Below, in pieces: positions 26,245 through 35,977 of a stretch of DNA of 64,000 nucleotides. The translations under genes and the position numbers were made by a program. This stretch comes from Alteromonas macleodii ATCC 27126 (lineage in GTDB: Bacteria; Pseudomonadota; Gammaproteobacteria; Enterobacterales; Alteromonadaceae): positions 1,860,001 to 1,924,000 of the forward strand of contig NC_018632.1 in assembly GCF_000172635.2 (NCBI RefSeq), in the 5' to 3' direction. Position 1 is the stretch's first letter. Each line of letters begins with the position of its first letter. The notes beneath the pieces were generated by a model. The model saw only the letters and a program-made list of their open reading frames with translations, did not search any database and was not told the origin of the DNA.

Positions 26245-26697
26245 ATGAATCGACGGTTTGTAAATTTACTTGCGGTAGCAAAGGATAAATGCGACTCGGA
26301 CGGTTTGCGCTTAACAGAAAAACGCAAAAGAGTATTGAACTTATTAATAGATGCCCAAGCTCCGCTTTCCGCTTACGAGATAAAGGATATGTTCACTACG
26401 AGGTATTCTGAAGATGTAAAGCCTATGACGATATATCGCGCACTAGAGTTTCTCACTGAGACTGATTTAGTACACAAACTGAATTTGAACAACAAGTTTG
26501 TCGCGTGTTCTCAAGCAAAATGTTGCGAGCATCACGGGTACTCACAGTTTTTAATTTGTGTTCAATGTGGCTCTGTTGAAGAAGTTGCGATAGACCCAAT
26601 CATATCTGAAAATCTTGTTAAGCAAGCTAAAAATCTAGGGTGCGATATTGTAACGCCACACCTTGAAGTGGCGTGTATCTGCAAGCACTGCAAGTAA
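26245..26697 (+). CDS. zur: Fur-family zinc uptake regulator (Zur)
   Basis: This 150-residue Fur-family repressor has an N-terminal winged helix (LTEKRKRVLNLLID and DVKPMTIYRALEFL) and a metal domain with CVQC (Cys105, Cys108) and CKHC (Cys146, Cys149), the structural zinc pairs of Zur. The CEHHGYSQFLICVQCG segment is Zur-like, rather than Fur-like. Neighbours support this: an alternative dihydroorotase 40 bases downstream and a COG0523 GTPase, both known members of Zur regulons in other bacteria, and two Zur-like operators nearby. Confidence 0.88.
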   Translation: MNRRFVNLLAVAKDKCDSDGLRLTEKRKRVLNLLIDAQAPLSAYEIKDMFTTRYSEDVKPMTIYRALEFLTETDLVHKLNLNNKFVACSQAKCCEHHGYSQFLICVQCGSVEEVAIDPIISENLVKQAKNLGCDIVTPHLEVACICKHCK

Positions 26698-26737
26698 TGC
26701 AGCGCTACTTTTTTAATCTACTCATATCTTTAGTGTC

Positions 26738-28051
26738 ATGAAACTAATTATAAATAATGCCTCTACCTCGTCACGGTTATTAGGCAAAAATGAAGATGAA
26801 ATAACGTCTGTTTCACTATTAATTGATGGCGGAAAAATAGCTGCTCTTTCGGAAACCCCCATCACTATAAAGTCGGTAAAGACCATAGATGCGAAAGCCT
26901 TGTTTTTATCGCCTGGCCTTCTTGATCCCCAAGTACATTTCAGGGAACCGGGGATGGAATACAAAGAAGACATAGAATCGGGTAGTAAAGCCGCGGTTAA
27001 AGGTGGGTTTACAGCAGTAGTTTCAATGCCTAATACAACGCCTACAGCTGATAATGCAGATACTGTACGTTTCATGGTAGAAACAGCAGCTAAAAAAGGC
27101 TTGTGTAAAGTCTACCCAACGGGCGCGCTTTCAAAGGGATTAGAAGGAAAGTCCATGACTGACTTCAGCGCCTTAACAAGCGCTGGTGCAGTGGCAATTA
27201 CCGACGACGGTAAAGGCGTTCAAAACAATGCGTTATTTAAGCAAGCTCTCGTTAGTGCTAAGCACCTAGGGGTTCCAGTTCTCGATCACAGTGAAGACGA
27301 GACTTTATCAAATGGGGGAGCAATACATGAAGGCGAAATTTCAAAAAAATTCAATGTGAAGGGTATAAAGTCAGCCTCTGAATCTGTGCACGTCGAACGT
27401 GGTTGTGACTATAGTTTGGAAACCGGTGGTCATTATCACGTATTGCATGTTTCCACATCGGCTTCTATTGAAGCGGTAAAGCAAGCAAAAGAACGTGGCG
27501 CCAACGTTACTGTAGAAGTTTCTCCTCATCACTTGTTGTTATGTGACGAAGATATCGCCATAAAATCTGATGGGACTTTAGATGCGAATTGGAAAATGAA
27601 TCCACCACTTCGTTCTAGAGAAGATATGCTGGCGTGTCAAAATGCCCTTGTTGAGGGTGTAATAGACGCTATAGCAACGGATCATGCACCTCACTCACCT
27701 GAGGAAAAAAAGCAACCTATTGAACAGGCACCGTTTGGGATTATTGGTCTTGAAACTGCGTTTCCTCTGATCTTCACCCATTTCGTAAAAACCGAAAAGC
27801 TAACGCTTGGTCGTGCCATCGATTTAATGAGTAAAAATGCAGGTGACATTTTCGGCATACGCTGTGGAAGAATTAAACAAGGCGAAGTGGCTGATCTTGT
27901 GCTGTTCGACTTAAATAACGCGTTTACGGTAACGCCATCCTTTTTCGCCTCTAAGTCTCAGAACTCGCCATTTATAGGAAAAACTCTGTATGGAGAAACG
28001 CATACAACCATAGTTGCAGGCAACATTGTGTATTCACGGGGTAATATTTAG
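26738..28051 (+). CDS. Dihydroorotase-family protein (alternative PyrC)
   Basis: This 437-residue type I dihydroorotase-like amidohydrolase would close carbamoyl-aspartate to dihydroorotate in pyrimidine synthesis. The usual HxHxR metal motif reads QVHFREPG: the first His is replaced by Gln65, while His67 stays. ITDDGKGVQ, VLDHSED, HVLHVSTSAS and IATDHAPHS keep other active-site regions. A Zur-controlled second dihydroorotase that works with little zinc, or a non-catalytic paralogue, both fit. It lies 40 bases after zur on the same strand and is probably cotranscribed. Confidence 0.85.
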   Translation: MKLIINNASTSSRLLGKNEDEITSVSLLIDGGKIAALSETPITIKSVKTIDAKALFLSPGLLDPQVHFREPGMEYKEDIESGSKAAVKGGFTAVVSMPNTTPTADNADTVRFMVETAAKKGLCKVYPTGALSKGLEGKSMTDFSALTSAGAVAITDDGKGVQNNALFKQALVSAKHLGVPVLDHSEDETLSNGGAIHEGEISKKFNVKGIKSASESVHVERGCDYSLETGGHYHVLHVSTSASIEAVKQAKERGANVTVEVSPHHLLLCDEDIAIKSDGTLDANWKMNPPLRSREDMLACQNALVEGVIDAIATDHAPHSPEEKKQPIEQAPFGIIGLETAFPLIFTHFVKTEKLTLGRAIDLMSKNAGDIFGIRCGRIKQGEVADLVLFDLNNAFTVTPSFFASKSQNSPFIGKTLYGETHTTIVAGNIVYSRGNI

Positions 28052-28180
28052 ACAAATACACCACCTCTAATTTCAATAATACTACGGCGGCGCTTCTCTC
28101 TTTGGTGCCGCGTGATAGCCTCGCGCTGTTGCTGCGTCAAATGTTATAAAAAGACTGCCTTGATGCTAAACATTATTGCA

Positions 28181-29200
28181 CTAGTAAACCGAAAGACACT
28201 TTGTGAGCTCTTCATCCCATATAGGGTTAAGTTCAATAGCGATAATTTCAATTTTAGTTTCACTACACTCACTTAATTCGGCTTCGGTAACCTCGTTGTC
28301 AACAACGTTATAGCTGAAGACACCGTCACTTGTTATGACAACTGCTTTAAGCCTTTCAACGTTAAGGTTGTGCATCCATTTTAGTAGTGCAATGCGGTCA
28401 AACTCCCTGGAAGGTGAGAAACGCCACCCGACAGCTTTAAAACCTTCGCCTTTATTCTCTACTCTCAATACACCTGAGTCAGGAAAAGGCTGTTCATTTA
28501 TTGAGGGCGTAGTGGTAGTTTTGTGGTCGTGCAATTTTTGTGCTTTGATATGAGTAAGTGCACTTGAGTTTCCCTTTAATACGCTAATTGGGAACTCTCC
28601 CTTTTCGCACAGTAAGACGGGCGTGTTTGGCTTGGTACGTTGGACGACATAGGTCTCCAATGCTTCGGCATCTGAATGAGTGTAAAGGTCTTGTTTGTTC
28701 CCCACAATAACGTCAGCAATGGCGATTTGCTGATTGAAGGTATCATGAGAGGTATAGCGAGGATCAGCGAGCTTTCTTGCGTCAACCAAAGTTACCGTTT
28801 TTTGTATGTCGAGAACGTCTTGATAATGCTCGGCAGCTAGTGTTTGTAGTACTTCTATAGGATGCCCCAAACCAGTAGGCTCAATAAGCAAACGGTCTGG
28901 TTTAGATTCGGCCAACAGCTGATTAAGAGCAATCTGCATTGGCAGCCCCGCGGCACAGCACATACATCCACCTGGCACTTCTTTAATAAATACCCGCTTT
29001 TCACCGCTGGCGTCATTGTTAGGTGCTTTATTTCGCGAGCCGTTTACCAATGAACCATCGATACCAATCTCACCAAACTCATTGATTAGTATTGCCCAGC
29101 GTTCATTTGCAGGTTTTTGTTTTAATAAATGTAATAGCGAGGATGTTTTACCCACACCCAAAAAGCCAGTAATGATGTTAGTAGGTACAGCTTTTATCAT
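28181..29200 (-). CDS. COG0523 G3E-family GTPase (CobW/ZigA-like metallochaperone)
   Basis: This 339-residue GTPase has a P-loop GFLGVGKTS (residues 12-20), the CxCC metal motif at Cys79, Cys81 and Cys82, GTPase motifs IEPTGLGHP and NKQD, and a C-terminal CobW_C domain. Zur-controlled COG0523 proteins deliver zinc to enzymes under zinc shortage. The gene converges on the zur-dihydroorotase operon and has a perfect Zur box 95 bases upstream. A His-rich stretch is weak (only HDHK). The 129 bases before the stop show no clear terminator. Confidence 0.88.
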   Translation of the reverse strand: MIKAVPTNIITGFLGVGKTSSLLHLLKQKPANERWAILINEFGEIGIDGSLVNGSRNKAPNNDASGEKRVFIKEVPGGCMCCAAGLPMQIALNQLLAESKPDRLLIEPTGLGHPIEVLQTLAAEHYQDVLDIQKTVTLVDARKLADPRYTSHDTFNQQIAIADVIVGNKQDLYTHSDAEALETYVVQRTKPNTPVLLCEKGEFPISVLKGNSSALTHIKAQKLHDHKTTTTPSINEQPFPDSGVLRVENKGEGFKAVGWRFSPSREFDRIALLKWMHNLNVERLKAVVITSDGVFSYNVVDNEVTEAELSECSETKIEIIAIELNPIWDEELTKCLSVY

Positions 29201-29294
29201 TGTGAATGTCTTCGTTGAAAGTCATATGAAAATATCAAAACTCTCACACAAGGCTATCATAGCAGGGAGTACATCCCTATGAATTAATAATAAT

Positions 29295-29311
29295 ATGTTA
29301 TATTATAACAT
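29295..29311. promoter_or_regulatory. Perfect Zur box between COG0523 and ydiJ
   Basis: ATGTTATA-T-TATAACAT is a perfect 8-1-8 palindrome and matches the E. coli Zur operator core. It lies about 95 bases from the COG0523 start and 93 bases from the ydiJ start, so either or both divergent genes could be zinc-repressed. Confidence 0.8.
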
Positions 29312-29403
29312 TTGAGCGGGGTGTTCACCGCGATATACGCTTAAGGTAAGAAAATTTCGCAGTAACAAAATCTCCCTCATTTTTAACATAGGAAAATCAA
29401 CAA

Positions 29404-32400
29404 GTGACTCTTCCCGCGTTGACGGTCGAATCCAATCTAGCCGCACAATATAAAGCATTTGTAGAGCGCCTAAAGATGAGTGCCTTCACCGGTGATATCG
29501 AAACGGCCTATAGTGCTCGCATCGCGCATGCTACTGACAACTCAGTCTATTACAAAGTCCCGCAGGCCATTATTTACCCAAAATCTACTGAAGATTGTCA
29601 GTGTATAGGTAAATTAGCCAGCCACTTCCCAGATGTCGCATTCTCTGCCCGTGGTGGTGGCACTGGTACTAATGGGCAGAGTTTAACCGATGGTATCGTT
29701 GTCGATATCCGTCGTTATCTAAATGAGATCATTGAACTGAACCTGGAAGAAGGGTGGGTTAGGGTTCAAGCGGGTATAGTCAAAGATTCACTCAACGACG
29801 CATTGTGCCCGCACGGCCTGTTCTTTTCCCCTGATCTATCAACCAGCAATCGCGCTACGCTTGGCGGTATGATAAGCACTGATGCGTCGGGGCAGGGGTC
29901 ATTAGTGTATGGTAAAACCAGCGACCACGTCATCGGACTCAAAGCAGTGCTTGCGAATGGCGAGATAATTGAAACCGCAAAAATTTCGCGGGATGAAGCT
30001 TTACTTAAAGCAAGTGGCTGTGCGTCAGAAGCCGCAATTTATCAACAAGCAATGCGTACCTGTATTCAACATCGAGAGGGCATTTTAAAAACATTTCCCC
30101 GCTTAAACCGCTTTTTGACGGGGTACGATTTAGAACACGTAGTTGACGGTGATAACATTGACATTGGTAGGCTAATCACAGGTGCAGAGGGCTCACTTGC
30201 GTTTGTTACGGAAGCGACGTTAACACTTGATAAAATAGCGCCACTGAAAGCGCTTGTTAACATATCCTACCGTTCATTTGACGCGGCGCTTCGACATGCG
30301 CCAGTGTTGGTAAAAGCCAAAGCAACCAGTGTTGAAACCATCGATAGCACGGTACTTAACTTTGCGAAAACCGACATTGTGTGGCATTCCATTCATCATT
30401 TAATAGCAGATGTTCCAGATAACGAGTTGTTGGGTTTAAATCTTGTAGAGTTCAACGCCGATTCTGCAGAAGAAACGAAAGTTCATATTGAACAGTTAGA
30501 AGTGGCAATTACACAAGGGATAGGACGAGATGGCAGCAGTATAACAGGCTATAGCGTCACCTATGACAAGCCCGATATTCAGCGCATCTATGCCATGCGG
30601 AAAAAAGCCGTTGGGCTGCTTGGTAAGGTAAAGGGCAATCAAAAGCCCATTGCATTTGCCGAAGATACCGCTGTGCCGCCGGAAAACTTGGCCGACTTCA
30701 TTGGTGAGTTTCGAGCATTATTAGACAGCCATAATTTAAAATATGGCATGTTCGGTCACGTTGATGCTGGTGTTTTGCACGTGAGGCCGGCACTAGATTT
30801 ATCAGATCCACAGCAAGAAGCACTGATGCATACGCTTTCTGATGAGGTAGTGGCACTTGTTGCTAAGTACGGTGGATTGATGTGGGGAGAGCATGGCAAG
30901 GGATTTCGAAGTGAATACGGCCCCGCATTTTTTGGCGAAACACTGTTCAATGAAATGCGCAAGATCAAAGCCGTATTTGACCCCCATAACCAGATGAACC
31001 CCGGCAAAATCTGCACACCGATAGAGAGTGATGATAAATTAGTCTCGGTGAAAGATATTAAAAGAGCAGGGATTGAGCGGGTTATTCCCGTCAGCATAAA
31101 ACAAGATGTGTTTCCTGCTTTTGAATGTAACGGCAATGGACTGTGTTTCAACTACGAGCCTACATCACCTATGTGCCCGTCTAGCAAGGTTACCCACGAT
31201 AGGCGGCACACACCGAAAGGGCGCGCAAGCATGCTAAGAGAGTGGACGCGGCTACTATCGCTTAGTACCAAATTCGGCACTACATTAGAAAGTGAAGGGT
31301 TGTCGTATAAGCAGTTCAAAAGTAACTTTCTATCTCGGTTTAAGAACTCCATTTTAAGTAACAAGCCAGACTTTTCACACGAAGTCAAAGAGGTCATGGA
31401 TGGGTGTTTGGCGTGCAAATCATGTACACATCAATGCCCGGTGAATATTGATGTGCCGCACTTCAGGTCAATATTTTTGTCTATTTACTATCGACGGTAT
31501 TTGCGACCTTTAAAAGATATGCTGGTTGCTAATATAGAAACGATTGCTCCATTGAGCGCGCGTGCGCCTAAACTTCATAATGCCCTAATAGAGCTAAAAT
31601 GGGTGAAGCGCTTCTTGGAGAAGCAAGTAGGGTATAAAGATGCTCCTCAGCTTTCTTATCCAACGTTAACTAGCCGAGTAAAAGCACAAACAGTGCCGTT
31701 TGATTTACAACGCCTTTCCCAAATGAATACAGAAGAGCGAAAAAATTATATCGCTGTCGTTCAAGATCCCTTTACCAGTTATTACGATGCGGCTAGCGTC
31801 GAGAAGCTGATAAGTGTGATCTATAAGCTTGGCTTTAAACCCATGGTAGTGCCGTATACGCCCAATGGAAAACCTGCTCACGTAAAAGGCTTTCTGGATA
31901 AGTTCGAAAAACAAGCGATAAAGACCGCTAACTTACTCAATCAACTCCATGCACTAGACATAACTATGGTAGGCACTGATGCGTCGCTAGTGTTGTGTTA
32001 CAGAGATGAATACAAGAAGTATTTGCGTGATAAAAGAGGTAACTTCTTTGTGCATACTATCGATGAATGGCTGGATTTGGTTTTAACTGAAAAGCACATA
32101 GTAAAGGCGATGATTAAAAAGCGATTCAGTTTGCTTGCACACTGTAGTGAAAAAACGGCTATGCCGGCGCTGACAACCCGCTGGCAAAGCATTTTTGAGA
32201 AACTTGGTGCTAATTTAACAGTGCAGCCCTCAGGATGTTGCGGTATGGCTGGAACCTATGGTCACGAAGCTTCACATTATAAAAATTCAAAAGCGCTTTA
32301 CGAATTAAGTTGGTCAGGTGTGTTCAAGCAATGTAGCACACAGCATGAAGTGCTTGTAAGCGGCTTTTCATGTCGAAGCCAAGTTGCAAGGTTTGAAGGT

Positions 32401-32448
32401 AAAAAGCCACGTCACCCTATCGCGGTGGTAAATGAATTAATCCAATAA
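29404..32448 (+). CDS. ydiJ: YdiJ-type FAD/Fe-S oxidoreductase (D-2-hydroxyglutarate dehydrogenase-like)
   Basis: This 1014-residue enzyme fuses an FAD-binding oxidase domain (FSARGGGTGTNGQSL, residues about 81-95, and a C-terminal FAD-oxidase lobe ending NPGKICTP) to an Fe-S domain with CLACKSCTHQCP and a CCG-type SGCCGMAG. This is the layout of E. coli YdiJ, which oxidises D-2-hydroxyglutarate. The start is GTG 29404, with AGGA about 11 bases upstream. It may share the Zur box with the COG0523 gene; since related D-2-hydroxyglutarate dehydrogenases use zinc, that link is interesting but unproved. The next gene starts 16 bases after its stop. Confidence 0.9.
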   Translation: MTLPALTVESNLAAQYKAFVERLKMSAFTGDIETAYSARIAHATDNSVYYKVPQAIIYPKSTEDCQCIGKLASHFPDVAFSARGGGTGTNGQSLTDGIVVDIRRYLNEIIELNLEEGWVRVQAGIVKDSLNDALCPHGLFFSPDLSTSNRATLGGMISTDASGQGSLVYGKTSDHVIGLKAVLANGEIIETAKISRDEALLKASGCASEAAIYQQAMRTCIQHREGILKTFPRLNRFLTGYDLEHVVDGDNIDIGRLITGAEGSLAFVTEATLTLDKIAPLKALVNISYRSFDAALRHAPVLVKAKATSVETIDSTVLNFAKTDIVWHSIHHLIADVPDNELLGLNLVEFNADSAEETKVHIEQLEVAITQGIGRDGSSITGYSVTYDKPDIQRIYAMRKKAVGLLGKVKGNQKPIAFAEDTAVPPENLADFIGEFRALLDSHNLKYGMFGHVDAGVLHVRPALDLSDPQQEALMHTLSDEVVALVAKYGGLMWGEHGKGFRSEYGPAFFGETLFNEMRKIKAVFDPHNQMNPGKICTPIESDDKLVSVKDIKRAGIERVIPVSIKQDVFPAFECNGNGLCFNYEPTSPMCPSSKVTHDRRHTPKGRASMLREWTRLLSLSTKFGTTLESEGLSYKQFKSNFLSRFKNSILSNKPDFSHEVKEVMDGCLACKSCTHQCPVNIDVPHFRSIFLSIYYRRYLRPLKDMLVANIETIAPLSARAPKLHNALIELKWVKRFLEKQVGYKDAPQLSYPTLTSRVKAQTVPFDLQRLSQMNTEERKNYIAVVQDPFTSYYDAASVEKLISVIYKLGFKPMVVPYTPNGKPAHVKGFLDKFEKQAIKTANLLNQLHALDITMVGTDASLVLCYRDEYKKYLRDKRGNFFVHTIDEWLDLVLTEKHIVKAMIKKRFSLLAHCSEKTAMPALTTRWQSIFEKLGANLTVQPSGCCGMAGTYGHEASHYKNSKALYELSWSGVFKQCSTQHEVLVSGFSCRSQVARFEGKKPRHPIAVVNELIQ

Positions 32449-32464
32449 CAAAAAAGGACAGAAA

Positions 32465-34339
32465 ATGAAGGTGGTAATGCGCAGCATTATGCTGGTGGTA
32501 CTTTTGTTAACAACTACGTATGCATTCAGTGAACAAAGTGAAACCGATGCTAGGGAAGCCTATATAAGGGCAAACTACACGAAATACGAATACCAAATTC
32601 CAATGCGTGATGGCGTAAAACTGTTTACGTCAGTCTATGTGCCAAACGATAGAACAGACGCTTACCCTTTTATGATGCAGCGTACGCCTTATCGCGTTGC
32701 TCCTTATGGTGTTAGTAAGTACAAAAAGCGCTTGGGACCGAGCGAAGCTTTCGAAAAGGAAGGTTTTATTTTTGTGTTCCAAGATGTGCGTGGCAAATTC
32801 ATGTCTGAAGGAGAGTTTGTCAATATGCGTCCTCAAGACGCTTATAAGCGCGGTAAAGATGCGACGGATGATGCTACTGATACCTATGACACTATCGAGT
32901 GGCTCGTAAAAAATGTTGAAGGCAATAACGGTAAAGTGGGGATGTGGGGCACATCGTATCCTGGCTATTACACGTCAGTCGCCTCTATAAATAGCCACCC
33001 CGCGCTAAAGGCTATTTCTCCACAAGCTCCAATTGCAGATTGGTTTTTTGATGACTTCCATCGAAATGGGGCGTTTGTGACCCCTATGGCGTTTATATTT
33101 TTCGACACGTTTGATAAGCAGCGTGATGGTACGTTTGCGTATTGGCCTGAAGGAATGAAGTCAGAAACACCAGATGGCTATCAATTTTTTAAAAATTTAG
33201 GCCCGCTTTCCAATGTCAACGACAAGTACTTTCACGGTGAACGACCATTTTGGAATGAAGTTATTCAACACCCTAATTATGACGACTATTGGAAGTCACG
33301 AGATGTATTGCAACATTTATCTAAGACAAAGCCTGCGACGCTGGTTGTCGGCGGTTGGTACGACACCGAAGACTTATACGGCCCGCTTTACACCTACCAA
33401 ACCATGTCACATAACAACAAAAAGGATCATGTAAAGCTGGTGATGGGTCCTTGGTATCACGGTCAATGGCAGAGTGAAAAAGGTGGAACGGAACTCGGCG
33501 AAGCGCATTTCGGATTTGACACCAGCGCTTGGTTTCAAAAAGACGTGTTATTACCGTTCTTCAAGCAACACTTGAAAGGGGCCAATGATGCAAACATTGC
33601 CACTGCAACTATGTTTGAAACGGGGAGTAATCGTTGGCGTCACTTTGATGTCTGGCCACCCAAAGATACATCTCAAAAAACGTTGTTCTTAGCAGGAAAG
33701 GAAAAGCTGGTTGAAAATGCAAATAACACCGGAAGCAGCGAATATGTGAGCGATCCGAACAAACCCGTTCCACACTCTGCAAAAATTAGCCGCGGGTGGG
33801 ATAGACCCTATATGGTCGAAGATCAGAGGTTTGCAGCGAGAAGGCCTGATGTGCTGGTATTCGAAACAGAAATACTAGAAAACGACCTCACTATCGCTGG
33901 CGCCATAGACCTAAATTTGTGGTTTTCAACAAACAAATCTGCTGCCGATGTAGTCGTAAAACTGGTCGATGTTTTTCCGTCTGTAGATGACAATGTCAAT
34001 AAGGCGGATATGGAGAAAGGTAATCGCCATGAGTTGGTGCGTTGGGGCGTGTTACGCGGTCGTTTTAGAGAAAGTATGAGTAAGCCCAAAGCGTTTGTTC
34101 CTAATCAGCCCACGGAAATTGGCTTTGAACTTTACGATGTATTACATACATTCAAACGAGGACATAAGCTACAAATTCAAATACAAAGTAGCATGTTTCC
34201 GTTCCTTGATTTAAACCCGCAGAATTATGTTGAAAACATTTTTAACGCTAAAGAGAGCGATTTCACCAGAGCATTCCACACGATTTATCACAATGATGAG
34301 CATCAGAGTTCGATAAGCTTCAACGTGCTGAAAGTTTAA
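32465..34339 (+). CDS. CocE/NonD-family serine hydrolase, exported
   Basis: This 624-residue protein of the X-Pro dipeptidyl-peptidase S15/CocE family has a signal peptide (cleavage near residue 22, TYAFSEQ), an alpha/beta hydrolase domain with nucleophile Ser164 in GTSYPGY, Asp in GGWYDTED and His in GPWYHGQW, and a C-terminal jelly-roll domain. It probably hydrolyses esters or amides, such as acyl esters or glutaryl amides, in the periplasm. AAAAAAGGA precedes ATG 32465, 16 bases after ydiJ. A terminator follows at 34360-34377. Confidence 0.88.
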   Translation: MKVVMRSIMLVVLLLTTTYAFSEQSETDAREAYIRANYTKYEYQIPMRDGVKLFTSVYVPNDRTDAYPFMMQRTPYRVAPYGVSKYKKRLGPSEAFEKEGFIFVFQDVRGKFMSEGEFVNMRPQDAYKRGKDATDDATDTYDTIEWLVKNVEGNNGKVGMWGTSYPGYYTSVASINSHPALKAISPQAPIADWFFDDFHRNGAFVTPMAFIFFDTFDKQRDGTFAYWPEGMKSETPDGYQFFKNLGPLSNVNDKYFHGERPFWNEVIQHPNYDDYWKSRDVLQHLSKTKPATLVVGGWYDTEDLYGPLYTYQTMSHNNKKDHVKLVMGPWYHGQWQSEKGGTELGEAHFGFDTSAWFQKDVLLPFFKQHLKGANDANIATATMFETGSNRWRHFDVWPPKDTSQKTLFLAGKEKLVENANNTGSSEYVSDPNKPVPHSAKISRGWDRPYMVEDQRFAARRPDVLVFETEILENDLTIAGAIDLNLWFSTNKSAADVVVKLVDVFPSVDDNVNKADMEKGNRHELVRWGVLRGRFRESMSKPKAFVPNQPTEIGFELYDVLHTFKRGHKLQIQIQSSMFPFLDLNPQNYVENIFNAKESDFTRAFHTIYHNDEHQSSISFNVLKV

Positions 34340-34353
34340 TTTACTCAAAAGTA

Positions 34354-34380
34354 AAAAAAGCCCTGTTTAAACAGGGCTTT
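34354..34380. terminator. Bidirectional terminator (CocE-like / LysR)
   Basis: GCCCTGTTTAAACAGGGC (34360-34377) is a perfect hairpin with A-run before and T-run after. It separates the convergent CocE-like and LysR genes. Confidence 0.85.
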
Positions 34381-34393
34381 TGCTTTGTCTATG

Positions 34394-35296
34394 TTAGTGA
34401 GGTTTATAGTTGCTCGCTACTTCCATTATTTGTTCACGCATCCACATATGAGCGTGATCATGGTCGGCGCTTACATGCCAATAAAGGAAATACTCTACAG
34501 GCGGTAAATCAAAAGGAACCTCGTACAACGCAAGATCGTAGTGTTTAGCAAGGTGATACGGCAGGCACGCGATTAGGTCTGTCTTTACTATCGTACTTGG
34601 TACGGTTAAAAAATGTTGACCTCGCATAACTTCCTTGCGTCTTTTGCCCATTTTATCTAACGCAATATCTATCGGGCCCACACCAGACTTACGCTGTGAC
34701 ACATTAATATGGCCTAATCGTAGAAAGGTATCTAAGTTAAGCCCGTTTTTGAGCGCGGGGTGATTTTTACGCGCTAACACAACAAGTCTGTCTTGGGCGA
34801 TTTTTTCTTTACACAAATGAGGGTCTGTAAATGTCGATGCATCTGAGTAAAAGTCCAACGTGCCCGATGCCATCGCCGAAACAACTTGGCTTCTAGGAAT
34901 CTCGTAATTGGTTAACCCAATATTTGGCGCCAAATTCTGCAAACGTGAAATGAGACGAGGCATAATGCTTACTTCAAGCAAATCACGGCTGGCAAAGTTA
35001 AAGGACTTCTCGGCTGTGAGAGGGTCGAATGTATGACTTTCTTGCACGCTTCTGCGTAGTAAGGCTAAGGCTTGTCGAGCTGGAACAATAATATTTTGCG
35101 CTACGGGGGTAGGCGTCATACTGTGGCCGGTACGAACGAACAGCGGGTCGTTAAGCATTTCTCTTAGCCTTGCTAAAGAGTTACTTACCGCTGGTTGAGT
35201 AATGCATAAGACATCTGCTGCCTTGGTTAAGCTTCCTGCCGTGTAAATGGCGTCGAATACTGCAAAAAGGTTCAAATCGATTCTATTGAGATTCAT
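34394..35296 (-). CDS. LysR-family transcriptional regulator
   Basis: This 300-residue regulator has the LysR N-terminal helix-turn-helix (DLNLFAVFDAIYTAGSLTKAA, then ITQPAVSNSLARLRE) and a periplasmic-binding-like effector domain with a short C-terminus. It resembles the NodD/LeuO-type group. The frame opens at 35335, but AAGGA lies 6 bases before ATG 35296, where the domain also begins. It is divergent from the MaoC gene (231-base gap), its likely target. Confidence 0.88.
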   Translation of the reverse strand: MNLNRIDLNLFAVFDAIYTAGSLTKAADVLCITQPAVSNSLARLREMLNDPLFVRTGHSMTPTPVAQNIIVPARQALALLRRSVQESHTFDPLTAEKSFNFASRDLLEVSIMPRLISRLQNLAPNIGLTNYEIPRSQVVSAMASGTLDFYSDASTFTDPHLCKEKIAQDRLVVLARKNHPALKNGLNLDTFLRLGHINVSQRKSGVGPIDIALDKMGKRRKEVMRGQHFLTVPSTIVKTDLIACLPYHLAKHYDLALYEVPFDLPPVEYFLYWHVSADHDHAHMWMREQIMEVASNYKPH

Positions 35297-35527
35297 AACT
35301 AATCCTTTAAGAGCGAGTGCCCTGAAAAAAGCCAATAGATGAAGAGGCGCTAGTTTGTATCACGGTGCGTTTAATAGAAAACTGTGATCCAATGCTACAT
35401 AGCATCTACGAATAATTTACGTTAGTGTAACAAGAATATTTATAAATACCTATTATTAAAAGTTAATTGAAACATTCAAGGTAATAATAGTAGTTTTATC
35501 GTCAATAAATGGAGATTGGACTGAAAA

Positions 35528-35977
35528 ATGAGAACACTTTTAGACTTAGCAGTGGGAGATACCCTTGAACAACCTGAATGGCTGACGGTTACGCAGGACA
35601 TGATCAATCAGTTTGCAGACGCTACCGGCGATCACCAGTGGATACATTTAGATGCTGCGCGCTGTGAAAAAGAAAGTCCCTTTAAAACAACAATTGCTCA
35701 CGGCTTCTTGACTGCCAGTCTCATGCCTAAAGCATTCGCTGAGGTAATCGCGCCAGACGAACGTATCGCGTCTATGATCAATTATGGCATTGATAAGTTA
35801 CGTTTTCTTGAACCAGTAAAAAGTAATGATGCCGTTAAATACCGATTCAAACTTGTCGAAATCACTGAAAAGGCGCAAGGGAAGCTTTATAAAGTAGAGG
35901 CAAGTTGCTTACTTAAATCGAATGGGAATCCAGCGCTAATAGGTGGCTTTCTCATGCTCGCGGTGCTTAAGCCTTGA
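35528..35977 (+). CDS. MaoC-family (R)-specific enoyl-CoA hydratase-like protein
   Basis: This 149-residue hotdog-fold protein has the hydratase-2 motif ATGDHQWIHLDAARC (catalytic Asp and His) and FKTTIAHGFLTASLM. It belongs to the MaoC/NodN group, which hydrates enoyl-CoA to (R)-3-hydroxyacyl-CoA. A GGAG site stands 12 bases before the ATG. It stands alone, divergent from LysR. Confidence 0.88.
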   Translation: MRTLLDLAVGDTLEQPEWLTVTQDMINQFADATGDHQWIHLDAARCEKESPFKTTIAHGFLTASLMPKAFAEVIAPDERIASMINYGIDKLRFLEPVKSNDAVKYRFKLVEITEKAQGKLYKVEASCLLKSNGNPALIGGFLMLAVLKP

